Source: Micromonospora sp. WMMD1102 (GTDB lineage Bacteria > Actinomycetota > Actinomycetes > Mycobacteriales > Micromonosporaceae). From it: DNA of 64,000 bases. Location: assembly GCF_029626265.1 (NCBI RefSeq), contig NZ_JARUBN010000001.1, positions 1,054,001 to 1,118,000 on the forward strand. Direction: 5' to 3'. The position numbers and the translations under genes are program-made. The notes under the pieces were generated by a model. It saw nothing but the letters and a program-made list of their open reading frames with translations. It did not search any database and was not told the origin of the DNA. Position 1 is the stretch's first letter; each line of letters starts with the position of its first letter. Shown here piece after piece: positions 16,606 through 25,979 of this stretch.

Positions 16606-17376
16606 ATGGGAGCCGGGCACGCGCACGTGCTCTACCGGGACCGGACGTCGGCGGTGCACCGGCTGCCGCCCGAGGTCAAGATCGCGGCGATGGTGGTCTT
16701 CACCCTCGCCGTGGTCGCCACCCCCCGGGAGGCGTTCTGGGCGTTCGGCGGCTACCTCCTGCTGGTACTGCTGGTCGCCGCGATCGCCCGGGTCGGGCTG
16801 CGCTGGCTGGCCAGCCGTTCGCTGATCGAGCTGCCGTTCGTGCTGTTCGCGTTCGCGCTGCCGTTCCTCGGCACCGGCGAGCGGGTGAGCTGGCTGGGGC
16901 TGGACCTGTCGGTGGACGGGCTCTACGGCGGCTGGAACATCCTGGCCAAGGGCACCCTCGGGGTGCTCGCCTCGCTGCTGCTCGCCGGCACCACCACCAT
17001 GCGGGACCTGATCCTCGGGCTGGACCGGCTGCGCTGCCCGCAGATCCTCACCCAGATCGCCACCTTCATGCTGCGCTACCTGGACGTCCTGGTCGGCGAG
17101 GCGCGGCGGATGCGGGTCGCCCGGATCTCCCGGGGTGACGATCCCCGGTTCCTGTGGCAGCTGCGCGGCTTCGCCGCCGGGGTGGGCGCGCTCTTCCTCC
17201 GCGCCTTCGAGCGGGGCGAGCGGGTCTACCTGGCGATGGTCTCCCGGGGTTACCAGGGGCGGATGCCGGCGGCCTGGCTCGGCACGGGTGCGGCCACCAC
17301 CCGGCACTGGCTGGTGGCGGCGACGGTGCCGCTCGCCGCCACCGGCATCGCCGCCGCCGCCGTCGTGCTGGGATGA
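16606..17376 (+). CDS. cbiQ: ECF transporter T component CbiQ
   Basis: A 256-residue transmembrane coupling protein linking the S component to the ATPase. Several hydrophobic helices are followed by the cytosolic coupling helices with the two short Arg motifs (VARISRG near 174-180 and VSRGYQG near 215-221) that insert into the ATPase grooves. It is 12 bp downstream of the PDGLE gene, and its stop overlaps the start of cbiO (ATGA). Confidence 0.93.
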   Translation: MGAGHAHVLYRDRTSAVHRLPPEVKIAAMVVFTLAVVATPREAFWAFGGYLLLVLLVAAIARVGLRWLASRSLIELPFVLFAFALPFLGTGERVSWLGLDLSVDGLYGGWNILAKGTLGVLASLLLAGTTTMRDLILGLDRLRCPQILTQIATFMLRYLDVLVGEARRMRVARISRGDDPRFLWQLRGFAAGVGALFLRAFERGERVYLAMVSRGYQGRMPAAWLGTGAATTRHWLVAATVPLAATGIAAAAVVLG

Positions 17377-18173
17377 TCGGGTACGTGGAACCAGCTCCCG
17401 GCGCCGACCCGCCGTCCCTGGACGTACGCGGCGTCGAGTTCAGTTACCCCGACGGGCAGGTCGCGCTGCGCGGCGTCGACCTGACCCTGCTGCCCGGCGA
17501 GCGGGTCGCGCTGCTCGGCCCGAACGGCGCCGGCAAGACCACCCTGGTGCTGCACCTGAACGGGATCCTCGGCGGTGGCGCCGGCACGGTCACCGTCGGC
17601 GGGCTGACCGTGGACCGGGACCGGGCCACCCTGGCCGAGATCCGTCGCCGGGTCGGCATCGTCTTCCAGGATCCCGACGACCAGCTCTTCCTGCCCAGCG
17701 TCGCCGAGGACGTGGCGTTCGGGCCGGCGAACCTTGGCCTGCGCGGCGCCGAGCTGGCCGAACGGGTGACCGAGGCGCTGGACGCGGTCGGGATGGCCGA
17801 GCACCGGGACAGGGCGCCGCAACACCTCTCCTTCGGGCAGCGCCGCCGGGTGGCGGTCGCCACGGTGCTGGCGATGCGGCCCGAGATCCTGGTCCTGGAC
17901 GAGCCCTCCTCGAACCTCGACCCGGCGGCCCGCCGCGAACTGGCCGGGATCCTGCGCCGGCTGCCGGTGACCCTGCTGATGGTCACCCACGACCTGCCGT
18001 ACGCGCTGGAGCTCTGCGACCGGTCGGTGATCATCGACACCGGTCGGATCGTCGCCGACGGGGCGACCGCCGGGATCCTCGCCGACGCCGACCTGCTCGC
18101 CCGGCACCGGCTGGAACTGCCGTACGGCTTCGACCCGGCGGTGGCCGCCCGCCAGCTCGCCGGCAACGGCTGA
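17373..18173 (+). CDS. cbiO: ECF transporter ATPase CbiO
   Basis: A 266-residue ABC ATPase that powers the importer. Walker A is GPNGAGKTT (residues 49-57, K55), the Q-loop is IVFQDPDDQLF, the signature is LSFGQ (Gly to Phe at the third position, usual for ECF ATPases), and Walker B is ILVLDEPS. The switch His lies in MVTHDLPYAL. It is last in the cbiM-pdgle-cbiQ-cbiO operon, where three of the junctions overlap or nearly touch. Confidence 0.95.
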   Translation: MIGYVEPAPGADPPSLDVRGVEFSYPDGQVALRGVDLTLLPGERVALLGPNGAGKTTLVLHLNGILGGGAGTVTVGGLTVDRDRATLAEIRRRVGIVFQDPDDQLFLPSVAEDVAFGPANLGLRGAELAERVTEALDAVGMAEHRDRAPQHLSFGQRRRVAVATVLAMRPEILVLDEPSSNLDPAARRELAGILRRLPVTLLMVTHDLPYALELCDRSVIIDTGRIVADGATAGILADADLLARHRLELPYGFDPAVAARQLAGNG

Positions 18174-18202
18174 GCCTACGACTGGTCTGCGGCTGAGCCC
18201 GG

Positions 18203-19414
18203 TCAGCGTCGGTTCGGAGGGGTGCCGGCCCCGGTCGCGGGGTCGGGCCCGTCCGCGGGCAGGGCGACCGACCAGCGGCGGGCCGGCCGTCGCGACGCAC
18301 CGCTGCCGGTCGGCCGGCCCGCGGCGCGGCGTGCCGGCCCGGGAGCACCGGCCGGGCCGGTGCCGGCGGAGCGGCCGGTGGCGCGCAGGCGGAGAATCCC
18401 GGCCGCGGCGAGGCCGCCGCCGACCGCGATCACCACCGCCACCAGGAGCCGGGCCCAGCCGGCCGGCCAGGGCAGCGGGACCACCGAGCGCAGGAAGACC
18501 GCCGAGTTGGTGACGCCGGTGAAGAGCGCCAGGCAGGTACCGGCGAGCGCCAGCGCGAAGTCGCCGGCCGGCCGGCGGGTCAGCGCGTACGCCCCGGCGG
18601 CCAGTGCGGCGGCACCGGTGACCGTCGGCCAGAGCTGCCCCGTGACGAGTCCGAGCAGCATCCCGCCGAGCCCGGCGTCGGCACCCCGGGCCAGCGCGAA
18701 GCCCAGCGCCGCCAGCCCGCCGACGATCGCCAGCACGGCAAGCGCGACCGTGACCCGGCGCCCCGGCCGGGAGTTCCGGGGCAGCACCCCCAGCGCCCCG
18801 ATCACCAGCGCACCGAGCAGGCTGCCGCTCCACCAGGGCAGCGGGTCGGGCGGTGGCAGCCAGTCCAGGGTGCCGCGCAGTTCCATCCCGCGCAGCCCGT
18901 CGCGCAGCGGCACCACCCAGTCGCGTACCCGGTGCGGCCGGTCCGGATCGGCGGCGACCACCGGCGGCGGAGTCTCCTCCAGCCAGCGGCTGCGCTGGTC
19001 GTGCCAGCGGGCCACCGGCTCGGTGCCGACCCGCCGCCAGGACGGCGGCCGGGCCGGATCGGCCCCGGCCGGCACCGGAGTGTCCCCGGCGAGGGTCCGG
19101 TTCAGGTACGTCGCCGGGGAGGCGGTGTTCTCGTAGACCCCGTCCGGGCGGACCTCCAGGTACGGCTCACCGGCGTAGCCGAGCACCTCGACCGGGCGTC
19201 CCGTCCGGTTTTCCAACTCGAGCCTGGCCCCGCCCTCCACCACGCGCACCCGCAGCCCGGGCAGGGCCGGAGTCACCCCGGTCACCTCGGTGCGGTAGTC
19301 GGTGCCGTCCGGGGTGTCGGCGGCGTGCGCGCTGGCCGGGGTAGCCGAGGCGAGTACGCCGACCAGCCCGACCAGCAGACCCGTCAGCAGGCGGGTCGAC
19401 AGCAGGCGGGTCAC
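18203..19414 (-). CDS. Secreted-N-terminus multipass membrane protein, unknown function
   Basis: A 403-residue protein with a signal peptide (residues 1-29, ending ASATPASAHA). An extracytoplasmic beta-rich domain of about 170 residues (LRVRVVEGGARLELENRTGR, LGYAGEPYLEVRPDGVYENT) is followed by about five membrane helices and a basic Pro/Gly/Arg tail. The GTG start overlaps the stop of the DsbA-like gene (GTGA), so it belongs to the MauE-DsbA operon. The context (thiol oxidoreductase plus divergent CopC-CopD and YcnI) suggests envelope copper handling, but no known domain is recognised. Confidence 0.8.
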   Translation of the reverse strand: MTRLLSTRLLTGLLVGLVGVLASATPASAHAADTPDGTDYRTEVTGVTPALPGLRVRVVEGGARLELENRTGRPVEVLGYAGEPYLEVRPDGVYENTASPATYLNRTLAGDTPVPAGADPARPPSWRRVGTEPVARWHDQRSRWLEETPPPVVAADPDRPHRVRDWVVPLRDGLRGMELRGTLDWLPPPDPLPWWSGSLLGALVIGALGVLPRNSRPGRRVTVALAVLAIVGGLAALGFALARGADAGLGGMLLGLVTGQLWPTVTGAAALAAGAYALTRRPAGDFALALAGTCLALFTGVTNSAVFLRSVVPLPWPAGWARLLVAVVIAVGGGLAAAGILRLRATGRSAGTGPAGAPGPARRAAGRPTGSGASRRPARRWSVALPADGPDPATGAGTPPNRR

Positions 19415-20130
19415 CCGCCGGCCGCCGCCACCGCCGCGGTGATCGCCTCGGCGCTGGCCTGCACCTGCTTGCCGTTGACGAGCACCGTCGGCGTGCCGGT
19501 AACGCCGGCCCGGGCCGCCTCGTCGGTCACGTGCTCGGTCCACTTCTCGAAGGTATTCTCCTCGACGCAGTTGCGGAAACTCGCCCCGTCCAGCCCGACG
19601 CTGCCGGCGATCTCGACGAGCTGGTCGTCACTGAGGCCGGCCCCACCCTCCGGCGGCTGCCGGTCGAACAGCGCCCCCGCGTACTCCCGGAACTTGCCGC
19701 TCTGCGCGGCGCAGCCGGAGGCGGCGGACGACCGGGTCGAGTAGTCGGTGCTGGAGAAGCGGTTGAGGAACGCCACCGGGTGGTAGGTGACCCGTGCCCT
19801 ACCCTCGGCGACGAGCTGGTCGAGGGTACCGCTGGCCTGCTGCTCGAAGGTGCGGCAGATCGGGCAGATGAAGTCCTCGTACACGTCGATGTTGACCGGT
19901 CCGGAGCCGATCACGATGCCGGTACCCTCCGGATTGGCCCCGCCGGGCGGGGTGAAGTCGCCGGCGTCCCGGCTGGCCGAGACTCCCCAGCCGATCAGGC
20001 CCGCGATGACCAGCACGACGACCGCGCCGACCGAGGTCCAGAGCGTGCGCTTGCGGCGCCGCTCCCGGGCCATCTGCTCGCGCACCACCCGGGCGGGTCG
20101 GCGCTGCCCCTTGCGGTTGCGGTCACTCAT
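19411..20130 (-). CDS. DsbA-family thioredoxin-fold protein, membrane-anchored
   Basis: A 239-residue protein with a basic cytosolic N-terminus, one membrane helix (about 31-51) and an extracytoplasmic thioredoxin fold. The CPIC active site is C89-x-x-C92 in VYEDFICPICRTFE, and the cis-Pro is in GVTGTPTVLVNGKQV. It probably makes or moves disulfides in exported proteins, with electrons taken by the neighbouring MauE-like membrane protein. Its start overlaps the MauE-like gene by 8 bp and its stop overlaps the next gene by 4 bp. Confidence 0.92.
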   Translation of the reverse strand: MSDRNRKGQRRPARVVREQMARERRRKRTLWTSVGAVVVLVIAGLIGWGVSASRDAGDFTPPGGANPEGTGIVIGSGPVNIDVYEDFICPICRTFEQQASGTLDQLVAEGRARVTYHPVAFLNRFSSTDYSTRSSAASGCAAQSGKFREYAGALFDRQPPEGGAGLSDDQLVEIAGSVGLDGASFRNCVEENTFEKWTEHVTDEAARAGVTGTPTVLVNGKQVQASAEAITAAVAAAGG

Positions 20131-20680
20131 CGTCGTCCTCCTCCTCGCTCTCCTCCTCGCGGGTGTCCCGACCCAACGCCGCGTCCACCGAGACCGGGGT
20201 GCGTGGCCAGAGCAGGAGGAAACCCGCGAGCAGCAGGAAGCCCACGTCGCGCAGCAGTTCGGTGCCGTACGTCGGGTCCTGGCCGGCGGCGAGGTCGCCA
20301 CCGCTGCCGAAGCACCCGCAGTCGATGGAGAGACCGCGGGCCCAGGCCGAGACGATCCCGGCGATGAAGATCACCAGCAGTGCCGCGGAGATCCCGGCGG
20401 CGAGCCGGGTGGCGAGCCCGACCAGCAGGATCAGCCCGAGTGCCAGTTCCACGAACGGCAGCGCGGCACCGATCACCACCGCCAGCTCGTACGGGAAGAT
20501 CTTGTACGCGTTCACCGCCCGGCCGGAGGCGGCCAGGTCACCGACCTTGGAAGCCCCGGCGGCCAGCCAGACGGCAGCCAGTCCCAGCCGGGCGGCGAGG
20601 CCGAGCCACGGGCGGGCGACCAGCCAACGGCCGCGACCCGGCGCCGGGGTGCTTGCTGTGGTCCGCTCAGTCACAGTCAT
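20123..20680 (-). CDS. MauE/DoxX-family membrane protein
   Basis: A 185-residue four-helix membrane protein of the MauE/DoxX type. Features are LAAVWLAAGASKVGDLAASG at the first helix and the Cys pair in SIDCGCFGSGGD, typical of MauE proteins that reoxidise or support DsbA-like partners. The C-terminus is strikingly acidic (EEESEEEDDDE). First gene of the three-gene operon, with tight overlaps downstream. Confidence 0.88.
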   Translation of the reverse strand: MTVTERTTASTPAPGRGRWLVARPWLGLAARLGLAAVWLAAGASKVGDLAASGRAVNAYKIFPYELAVVIGAALPFVELALGLILLVGLATRLAAGISAALLVIFIAGIVSAWARGLSIDCGCFGSGGDLAAGQDPTYGTELLRDVGFLLLAGFLLLWPRTPVSVDAALGRDTREEESEEEDDDE

Positions 20681-21048
20681 TAGTCGTCTTGGTCGGCGAA
20701 AGGGTTTCGGGCTCCGGTGTGGCGTCGGTCATCCGGTGCCGCACCGCTGAGATCACGCTCACCAACGTAGGGGGCATTACGGTCGCGGGTGGGCATTACC
20801 GGTCAGAAGTACCGGCCCTCGGCCGATCGGAGCCGGCGTCGACTGATCGGGGTCGGGTGGTGGCGGCAACATCGACGACAGGCCGGGAACTTTTCCCGCG
20901 ACGCCGCCGACTATCGATCCGTGACAGCTCACTGGGCCGGACTCGGGCGTCGAGCAGCCGACGGTCCGCTGCCGGTCGGTGTGACCGAAGCGGACCGGGC
21001 GTGACCCGAGGTCGCGCGCTGCCGGGACGGTCGGCCACGATATCGGGC
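20681..21048. other. Divergent intergenic region (MauE operon / copCD) with direct repeats
   Basis: 368 bp without a supportable gene. It contains two near-identical boxes, GGGCATTACGGTC (20772-20784) and GGGCATTACCGGTC (20791-20804), 19 bp apart on the same DNA face, which look like a tandem regulator site. No copper-operon operator of the CsoR ATACCC/GGGTAT type is seen. Confidence 0.5.
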
Positions 21049-22920
21049 ATGATTGCTGCGAATCGTCGATGGCTGGCCCGTGCCGGTGCCGGTGTCGGCC
21101 TGCTGCTGGCCGCCCTCGCCCTGCTGCTCGGCCCGGCCGTCCCGGCCAGCGCACACGCGATACTGGTCAGCAGCAGCCCGGCTGCCGACGTGGTACTGCC
21201 GAACTCGCCCGCCGAGGTGGTGCTCACCTTCAGCGAGAGCGTCCGCGAGGTGCCGGACAAGATCCGCGTCCTCGGTCCGGACGGCAACCGGGTGGACCGG
21301 GGCGACCCGACGTTCAACGGTGCGGTGATCACCATCCCGGTCGACACGTCCGGCGGCGAGGGCAGCTACCTGGTCAGCTACCGGGTGATCTCGGCGGACA
21401 ACCATCCGGTGACCGGGGCGTACACCTATTCCGTCGGTGCCCCCTCGACGCCGCCGTCGGACAGTGCTGCCGACGAGGTGCACCCGGCGGTCGGCGCGGC
21501 GGTACGGGTCTTCAAGTACGTCGGCTACGCGGGCCTGCTCCTGGTGGTCGGCCCGGTGATGGTGCTCAGCCTGCTCTGGCCCCGGCGACTCGACCGGCAC
21601 GGCCCGGCCCGGCTGATCTGGGTCGGCATCGGGCTGATCGCGTTCGCCACCCTCGGCGGCCTCTGGCTCCAGGTGCCGTACACCACCGGTGGCGGGCCGT
21701 TCGCGGTCGACGGCAGCGCCCTCGGCGACGTCCTCGGCAGTACCTTCGGCGCCGCCCACCTGGTCCGGCTCGGCATCCTGGCGGCAGCGGCGATCCTGCT
21801 CCGCCCCGTGGTCACCGGCCGGGCCGGACGCAGCGACCAGATCCTGCTGACCGTGCTCGGGGTGGCCGGGCTGGGCACCTGGCCGATCGCGGGGCACGCG
21901 GCGGCCTCACCGGTGCCGGCGGTCTCGGTCGTGGTCGACAGCGTGCACCTGGCCGGCATGGCGGTGTGGCTCGGTGGACTGGTCATGCTCGGCGGGTTCC
22001 TGCTGCGCCGCGCCAACGACCGGGAACTCGACGCGATCCTGCCGGTCTGGTCCCGCTGGGCCACCGTCGCCGTCTCCGCGCTGCTGCTCGCCGGGATCGT
22101 CCAGGCCCTGATCGAGGTGGCCACGCTGTCGGCGCTGGTCTCGACCACCTACGGCAGGCTGATCATCGCCAAGACCGTGCTCTTCGCGGTGGTGATCGCG
22201 GTGGCCGCCTACTCCCGGCAACTGGTCCGACGCCGCCTCCTCGCGGACGCCCCGGACGACGTGGACGTGGACGACGTGGGCGACGCCGACGAAGAAGCGG
22301 ATGACGCGGGAGTCCTGGACCAGGTCGACGACTCGGACGAGGTCGACGACTCGGACGAGGTCGACGACGCGGACGCCCTGGATGAGACCGACCTCCGTGC
22401 GCGGGCAGGCCGGGCAGGGGGCGGCCACGAGGCAATGGTCGCGGCCGAACCGTCCCGCCCGGTCGCCTCGGCCGGGCGGCTGCGACGGGCGATCTGGGTG
22501 GAATTCGCCATCACGGCGGTCGTGCTGGCCCTCTCCGCAGTACTGGTGCAGACCCCGCCGGCCCGGACCGCGGGCGAGTACGCCGACGCGGGCGGTCCCG
22601 GCTACTACACCACCACGCTCACCAGTGCGGTCTACTCGTTGCAGGTCGAGGTGGACCCGGCCAGGACCGGCAGCAACTCGGTCCACCTGTACGCGTACAC
22701 CCCGGACAACAAGCCCCTGCCCGTCGTCGAGTGGCGGGCCACGGCCGCGTTGCCGGACCAGGGCATCGAGCCGATCGAGATTCCCCTGCTGCCGCTCACC
22801 GACAACCACGCCACCGGCGAGATCAGCCTGCCGCGGGCCGGGAACTGGCAGCTCAGCTTCACGGTCCGGATATCCGATATCGACCAGGCCACGGTGACCA
22901 GCACCGTGCCAGTCAACTAG
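21049..22920 (+). CDS. CopC-CopD fusion copper-resistance protein with acidic loop
   Basis: A 623-residue protein. Signal peptide 1-35 is cleaved before H36 (PASAHAILVSSSPA), leaving the His needed by CopC for Cu(II). CopC domain about 36-145 (VVLTFSESV, SADNHPVTGAYTY). CopD-type membrane domain about 160-400 with eight helices (DSVHLAGMAVWLGGLVMLGG). A cytosolic Asp/Glu-rich loop (about 403-448) with tandem DDSDEV units precedes a last helix and an extracytoplasmic beta domain of about 110 residues. Functions in copper binding and import or tolerance at the envelope. Followed 11 bp later by the YcnI gene. Confidence 0.92.
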   Translation: MIAANRRWLARAGAGVGLLLAALALLLGPAVPASAHAILVSSSPAADVVLPNSPAEVVLTFSESVREVPDKIRVLGPDGNRVDRGDPTFNGAVITIPVDTSGGEGSYLVSYRVISADNHPVTGAYTYSVGAPSTPPSDSAADEVHPAVGAAVRVFKYVGYAGLLLVVGPVMVLSLLWPRRLDRHGPARLIWVGIGLIAFATLGGLWLQVPYTTGGGPFAVDGSALGDVLGSTFGAAHLVRLGILAAAAILLRPVVTGRAGRSDQILLTVLGVAGLGTWPIAGHAAASPVPAVSVVVDSVHLAGMAVWLGGLVMLGGFLLRRANDRELDAILPVWSRWATVAVSALLLAGIVQALIEVATLSALVSTTYGRLIIAKTVLFAVVIAVAAYSRQLVRRRLLADAPDDVDVDDVGDADEEADDAGVLDQVDDSDEVDDSDEVDDADALDETDLRARAGRAGGGHEAMVAAEPSRPVASAGRLRRAIWVEFAITAVVLALSAVLVQTPPARTAGEYADAGGPGYYTTTLTSAVYSLQVEVDPARTGSNSVHLYAYTPDNKPLPVVEWRATAALPDQGIEPIEIPLLPLTDNHATGEISLPRAGNWQLSFTVRISDIDQATVTSTVPVN

Positions 22921-22931
22921 AGAGGTACAAC

Positions 22932-23678
22932 ATGATCCGTCACCGTCGGGCCGCGCGTGCCGCCGCCCTCGTCCTCGGAGCCGCCGTGGTCGGCGTGTTC
23001 GGGCTGGCCTCGTCGGCCGCCGCGCACGTCACGGTGAATCCGAGGGAGGCCAACCAGGGCGGTTACGGTCGCGTGGCGTTCCGGGTGCCGACCGAGAGCG
23101 ACACCGCGTCGACCGTCAAACTGGAAGTCACCTTCCCCGACGACGCGCCGCTCGCCTCGGTCTCCACCATGCCGGTGCCCGGCTGGACGGCGGCGGTCGA
23201 GAAGCGCAAGGTGGACCCGCCGGTGGAGGTGCACGGCAGCCAGGTCGGCGAGGTGGTCTCGAAGATCACCTGGACGGCGTCGGCGGACGCCGGGATCAAG
23301 CCGGGCGAGTTCCAGGAGTTCCCGGTCTCGATGGGACCGCTGCCCGAGGCCGACCAGTTGGTGTTCCGGGTGCTCCAGCACTACTCGGACGGGAAGACGG
23401 CTCGCTGGATCGAGCCGCCGGCCGCTGACGGCAGCGAACCGGAGAACGACCCCGCCCCGGTGCTGAAGCTGCTTCCGGCAGCCGGAGCCGGCGCACCGGC
23501 GACCAGCGGACCTGCGGTGGCCAAGCAGCCGGCGGCGTCGTCGTCGAACGAGGACGGTGCAGACTCGGCCGCCCTGGCGCTGGGGATCGCGGGTCTGGTC
23601 GCCGGCCTCGCCGGGCTGACGCTGGGCGGTCTGGCGTTCGCGCGTACCCGTCGGCAGGCCGCACCGCCGGCCGCCTGA
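22932..23678 (+). CDS. YcnI-family (DUF1775) copper-binding protein
   Basis: A 248-residue exported protein. Signal peptide 1-31 is followed by mature H32 (SAAAHVTVNPREA); the N-terminal His is the copper brace ligand of YcnI. The DUF1775 cupredoxin-like domain runs to about 175, then a Pro/Ala/Ser linker and one C-terminal membrane helix (about 215-238) ending ARTRRQA. It forms an operon with copC-copD, as in Bacillus ycnJ-ycnI. Confidence 0.93.
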   Translation: MIRHRRAARAAALVLGAAVVGVFGLASSAAAHVTVNPREANQGGYGRVAFRVPTESDTASTVKLEVTFPDDAPLASVSTMPVPGWTAAVEKRKVDPPVEVHGSQVGEVVSKITWTASADAGIKPGEFQEFPVSMGPLPEADQLVFRVLQHYSDGKTARWIEPPAADGSEPENDPAPVLKLLPAAGAGAPATSGPAVAKQPAASSSNEDGADSAALALGIAGLVAGLAGLTLGGLAFARTRRQAAPPAA

Positions 23679-23714
23679 GTTCCGGACGCTTCCGCGTCCA
23701 CAACGGTGCCCCGT

Positions 23715-23757
23715 GCTGGCCCGTCGGCAGAGCTGCCGACGGGCCAGCGGCGTTTTT
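23715..23757 (+). terminator. Intrinsic terminator after the copCD-ycnI operon
   Basis: GCTGGCCCGTCGGCAG (23715-23730) pairs with CTGCCGACGGGCCAGC (23733-23748), a perfect 16-bp stem, followed by GGCG and five Ts. Confidence 0.85.
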
Positions 23758-23872
23758 GGTCAATAATCCGTGTTGAAGGGATTTCGCTCGGTATGGTCTG
23801 CGGGTACTGCGACCCGCCGCCGGTGCGTCACTCCGACGGCGGGTCGCCGCAACCGGAGAGAAAGAGACCTGT

Positions 23873-25789
23873 ATGCGCTTCGTGCGGCTGATCGCCGGGA
23901 CACTCCTGCTCACGATCGGGCTGCCGGTGCTGCTCCTCGGCGGTGCACTGTGGATGGTCGCCGAGCAACGCGGCGGCACGGGCGCGTTCGCCGGCCATCT
24001 GGACCGGATCGAGACCGGCGGGCACGCGGTCGTCGTACCCGAGTTGGCCGCCATGCTGCGCCGGGACGCGCCCTTTCTGGCAGCCGGCCGGACCGGGTTG
24101 CGGGTCGTCGCCAGGATCGGCGCCGAGCCGGCGTTCCTCGGCCTCGCACCGGCCGCGGAGGTCGGCAACTACCTCGGTACGTCGCCGCGCGCCCGGGTCG
24201 ACCGGGTCAGCGTGACCCGGGGCAGCCTGCCGGTACGCACAAGCACCGTCGACGAGCGCGGCCAGTCCGGCGAGCGCGGCCCAGCCGACCAGCACGGCCA
24301 GTCCGGCGAGCGCGGCCCAGCCGGCGAGCGCGGCCCGGCGGCAGTGCCGGCACCTCCCGGTGGGCAGGGACTCTGGATCCGCAGCGGCCTGGGCACACTG
24401 GAGCTGAGTGCCGACGAGGTACGCGCACCGCGGCTCGCCCTGGTCGTCATGCGCCCGGACGCCGGAGCGAACGTCGCCGCCGACCTGCGGGCCGAGGTAC
24501 GCGTCGGCTGGCTCGACCCGGTCGTCTGGACTTCGCTGGGCGTCGGCAGCCTGCTGGCGCTGTTCGGCATACTGCTGCTGGCCCGGCCGGTCCGCCCCCG
24601 CGAGGTGGTCTTCGTGGTCGAACCGAGTCAGGTCCCGGCGCTCGCCGCCAAGCTGGGTGTGGCCACCCTCGACGGACTCGGACGATCTGACCATCCTGAC
24701 CAGGCTGACCAGGCTGACGGTCGTGACCAGGTTGTCGGTCGCGAGCATTCTGAGCGGCCCGGCAGGAAGGGGCGAGAGGCGGTCGAGGTGCCGGCTCAGC
24801 CCGCAAGTCCGCCGGAACGGGCTGGAACCGTGCCGGCCCAGGCCGGTGACCGGCGGCCGCGGCACGGGGAGCCGCCCAGCCTGGCTGTGGCCCGGGAGCC
24901 CGGGGGCGAGGCCCGGGAACCTCGGATCGGAGCCCTGGAAGGTCGGCACGCGTCGTCTTCGGGGGCGGCGCGGACCAGGGTGGTGCCGTCGAGCCGACTG
25001 GTGGCTACGGGCCGGCCGGCGACGCTTGCGGACGTGCTGACTCCGCCGGACCCGCCTGCTCCGCAGGTTGGGGCCGCTCCGCAGGTTGGGGCGGCTCCGG
25101 AGAGCGGCGGTGCCCGACAGGCAGGATCGGCCGGACCGGCGGGGCGCCTGGTCTGGCCACCGATCAATCCGGCCGTCAGCGCCTGGCCCGGCGCCGAGAC
25201 GATGCCTGCTGTCGAAGCCACCATTGCCGCCCCGGCCGGTCCCACCCAGTCGCCGGGCGCGGTGGCACCGGCCGGTTCGGCACGTGCTCCCGCCCCTGCT
25301 CCCGCACCAGCACCAGTACCGGCGCCGCCGCCCACCCCGGTGCCGGCACCCTCGCCGGCACCGCCGTTGCCGGTCCCGGCTCCGCCGATGCCGGCGCCGC
25401 CCAGGCCCGTGCCCGTTCCGGCGGCCACCGCCACGGCACGACCGGCAGATGCGCCGCAGGAGTTGGCTGCGCCTCCGGTGGACTCCGTGGCGGAGCCGAG
25501 CACCGAAAGCCGGACGACGTCGGACGGGGAGGGGCGGGTCCCGTTACGTCCGGCGGCCCCACGGGCAGCCCCGTTCGACGCCGGGCAGCCGGGTACGGCG
25601 GGTAGCGGGCTGAACCGGCCGAGGGGCTACGAGCCGATGACCAGGTCGGCCGCGATGGACATGGCGCTGGGGCGACGCGGCGGCAACAACACCGGACCCG
25701 GGTACCGGCAGGGCGCGGTCGGGGCGGACGAGTCGGTGAGTAGAGGTGCTGCCATCAGGCACTCCAGCCCGAACCAGACGTCCCGCTGA
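23873..25789 (+). CDS. Low-complexity membrane protein, unknown function
   Basis: A 638-residue protein I do not recognise. Membrane helix 1 is about 8-30 (GTLLLTIGLPVLLLGGALWM). It is followed by an extracytoplasmic domain of about 190 residues with a short collagen-like GERGPA/GQSGERGP repeat (about 127-157). Membrane helix 2 is about 220-240. The remaining ~400 residues are a long disordered Pro/Ala-rich cytosolic tail with APAPAPAP and PVPAPP runs and a short conserved-looking end (PRGYEPMTRSAAMDMALGRR). It is flanked by terminators on both sides, so it is monocistronic. Confidence 0.75.
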   Translation: MRFVRLIAGTLLLTIGLPVLLLGGALWMVAEQRGGTGAFAGHLDRIETGGHAVVVPELAAMLRRDAPFLAAGRTGLRVVARIGAEPAFLGLAPAAEVGNYLGTSPRARVDRVSVTRGSLPVRTSTVDERGQSGERGPADQHGQSGERGPAGERGPAAVPAPPGGQGLWIRSGLGTLELSADEVRAPRLALVVMRPDAGANVAADLRAEVRVGWLDPVVWTSLGVGSLLALFGILLLARPVRPREVVFVVEPSQVPALAAKLGVATLDGLGRSDHPDQADQADGRDQVVGREHSERPGRKGREAVEVPAQPASPPERAGTVPAQAGDRRPRHGEPPSLAVAREPGGEAREPRIGALEGRHASSSGAARTRVVPSSRLVATGRPATLADVLTPPDPPAPQVGAAPQVGAAPESGGARQAGSAGPAGRLVWPPINPAVSAWPGAETMPAVEATIAAPAGPTQSPGAVAPAGSARAPAPAPAPAPVPAPPPTPVPAPSPAPPLPVPAPPMPAPPRPVPVPAATATARPADAPQELAAPPVDSVAEPSTESRTTSDGEGRVPLRPAAPRAAPFDAGQPGTAGSGLNRPRGYEPMTRSAAMDMALGRRGGNNTGPGYRQGAVGADESVSRGAAIRHSSPNQTSR

Positions 25790-25840
25790 CGATCCACCCG
25801 ATCCGGCCGCCCGGTTGAAGCGGACGGTAGGTGCAGAAGC

Positions 25841-25878
25841 AGGTGGCCCCCCGCGCTGCCGACACGGGGGGCCACCTT
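25841..25878. terminator. Strong hairpin between convergent genes
   Basis: AGGTGGCCCCCCG (25841-25853) pairs with CGGGGGGCCACCT (25865-25877), 13 bp, loop 11 nt. It serves the 23873 gene and possibly the convergent gene ending at 25980. The sequence at 25905-25980 is unusually AT-rich with no gene. Confidence 0.7.
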
Positions 25879-25979
25879 CACCGGGGGATCGGTGTACCGA
25901 AGGGACGTTTAAGATGTTGTCCCTAGATTAACCGCATCCAGGCGTACTAGATAGATCTGTCCATTTGGTGCAACTTCTC

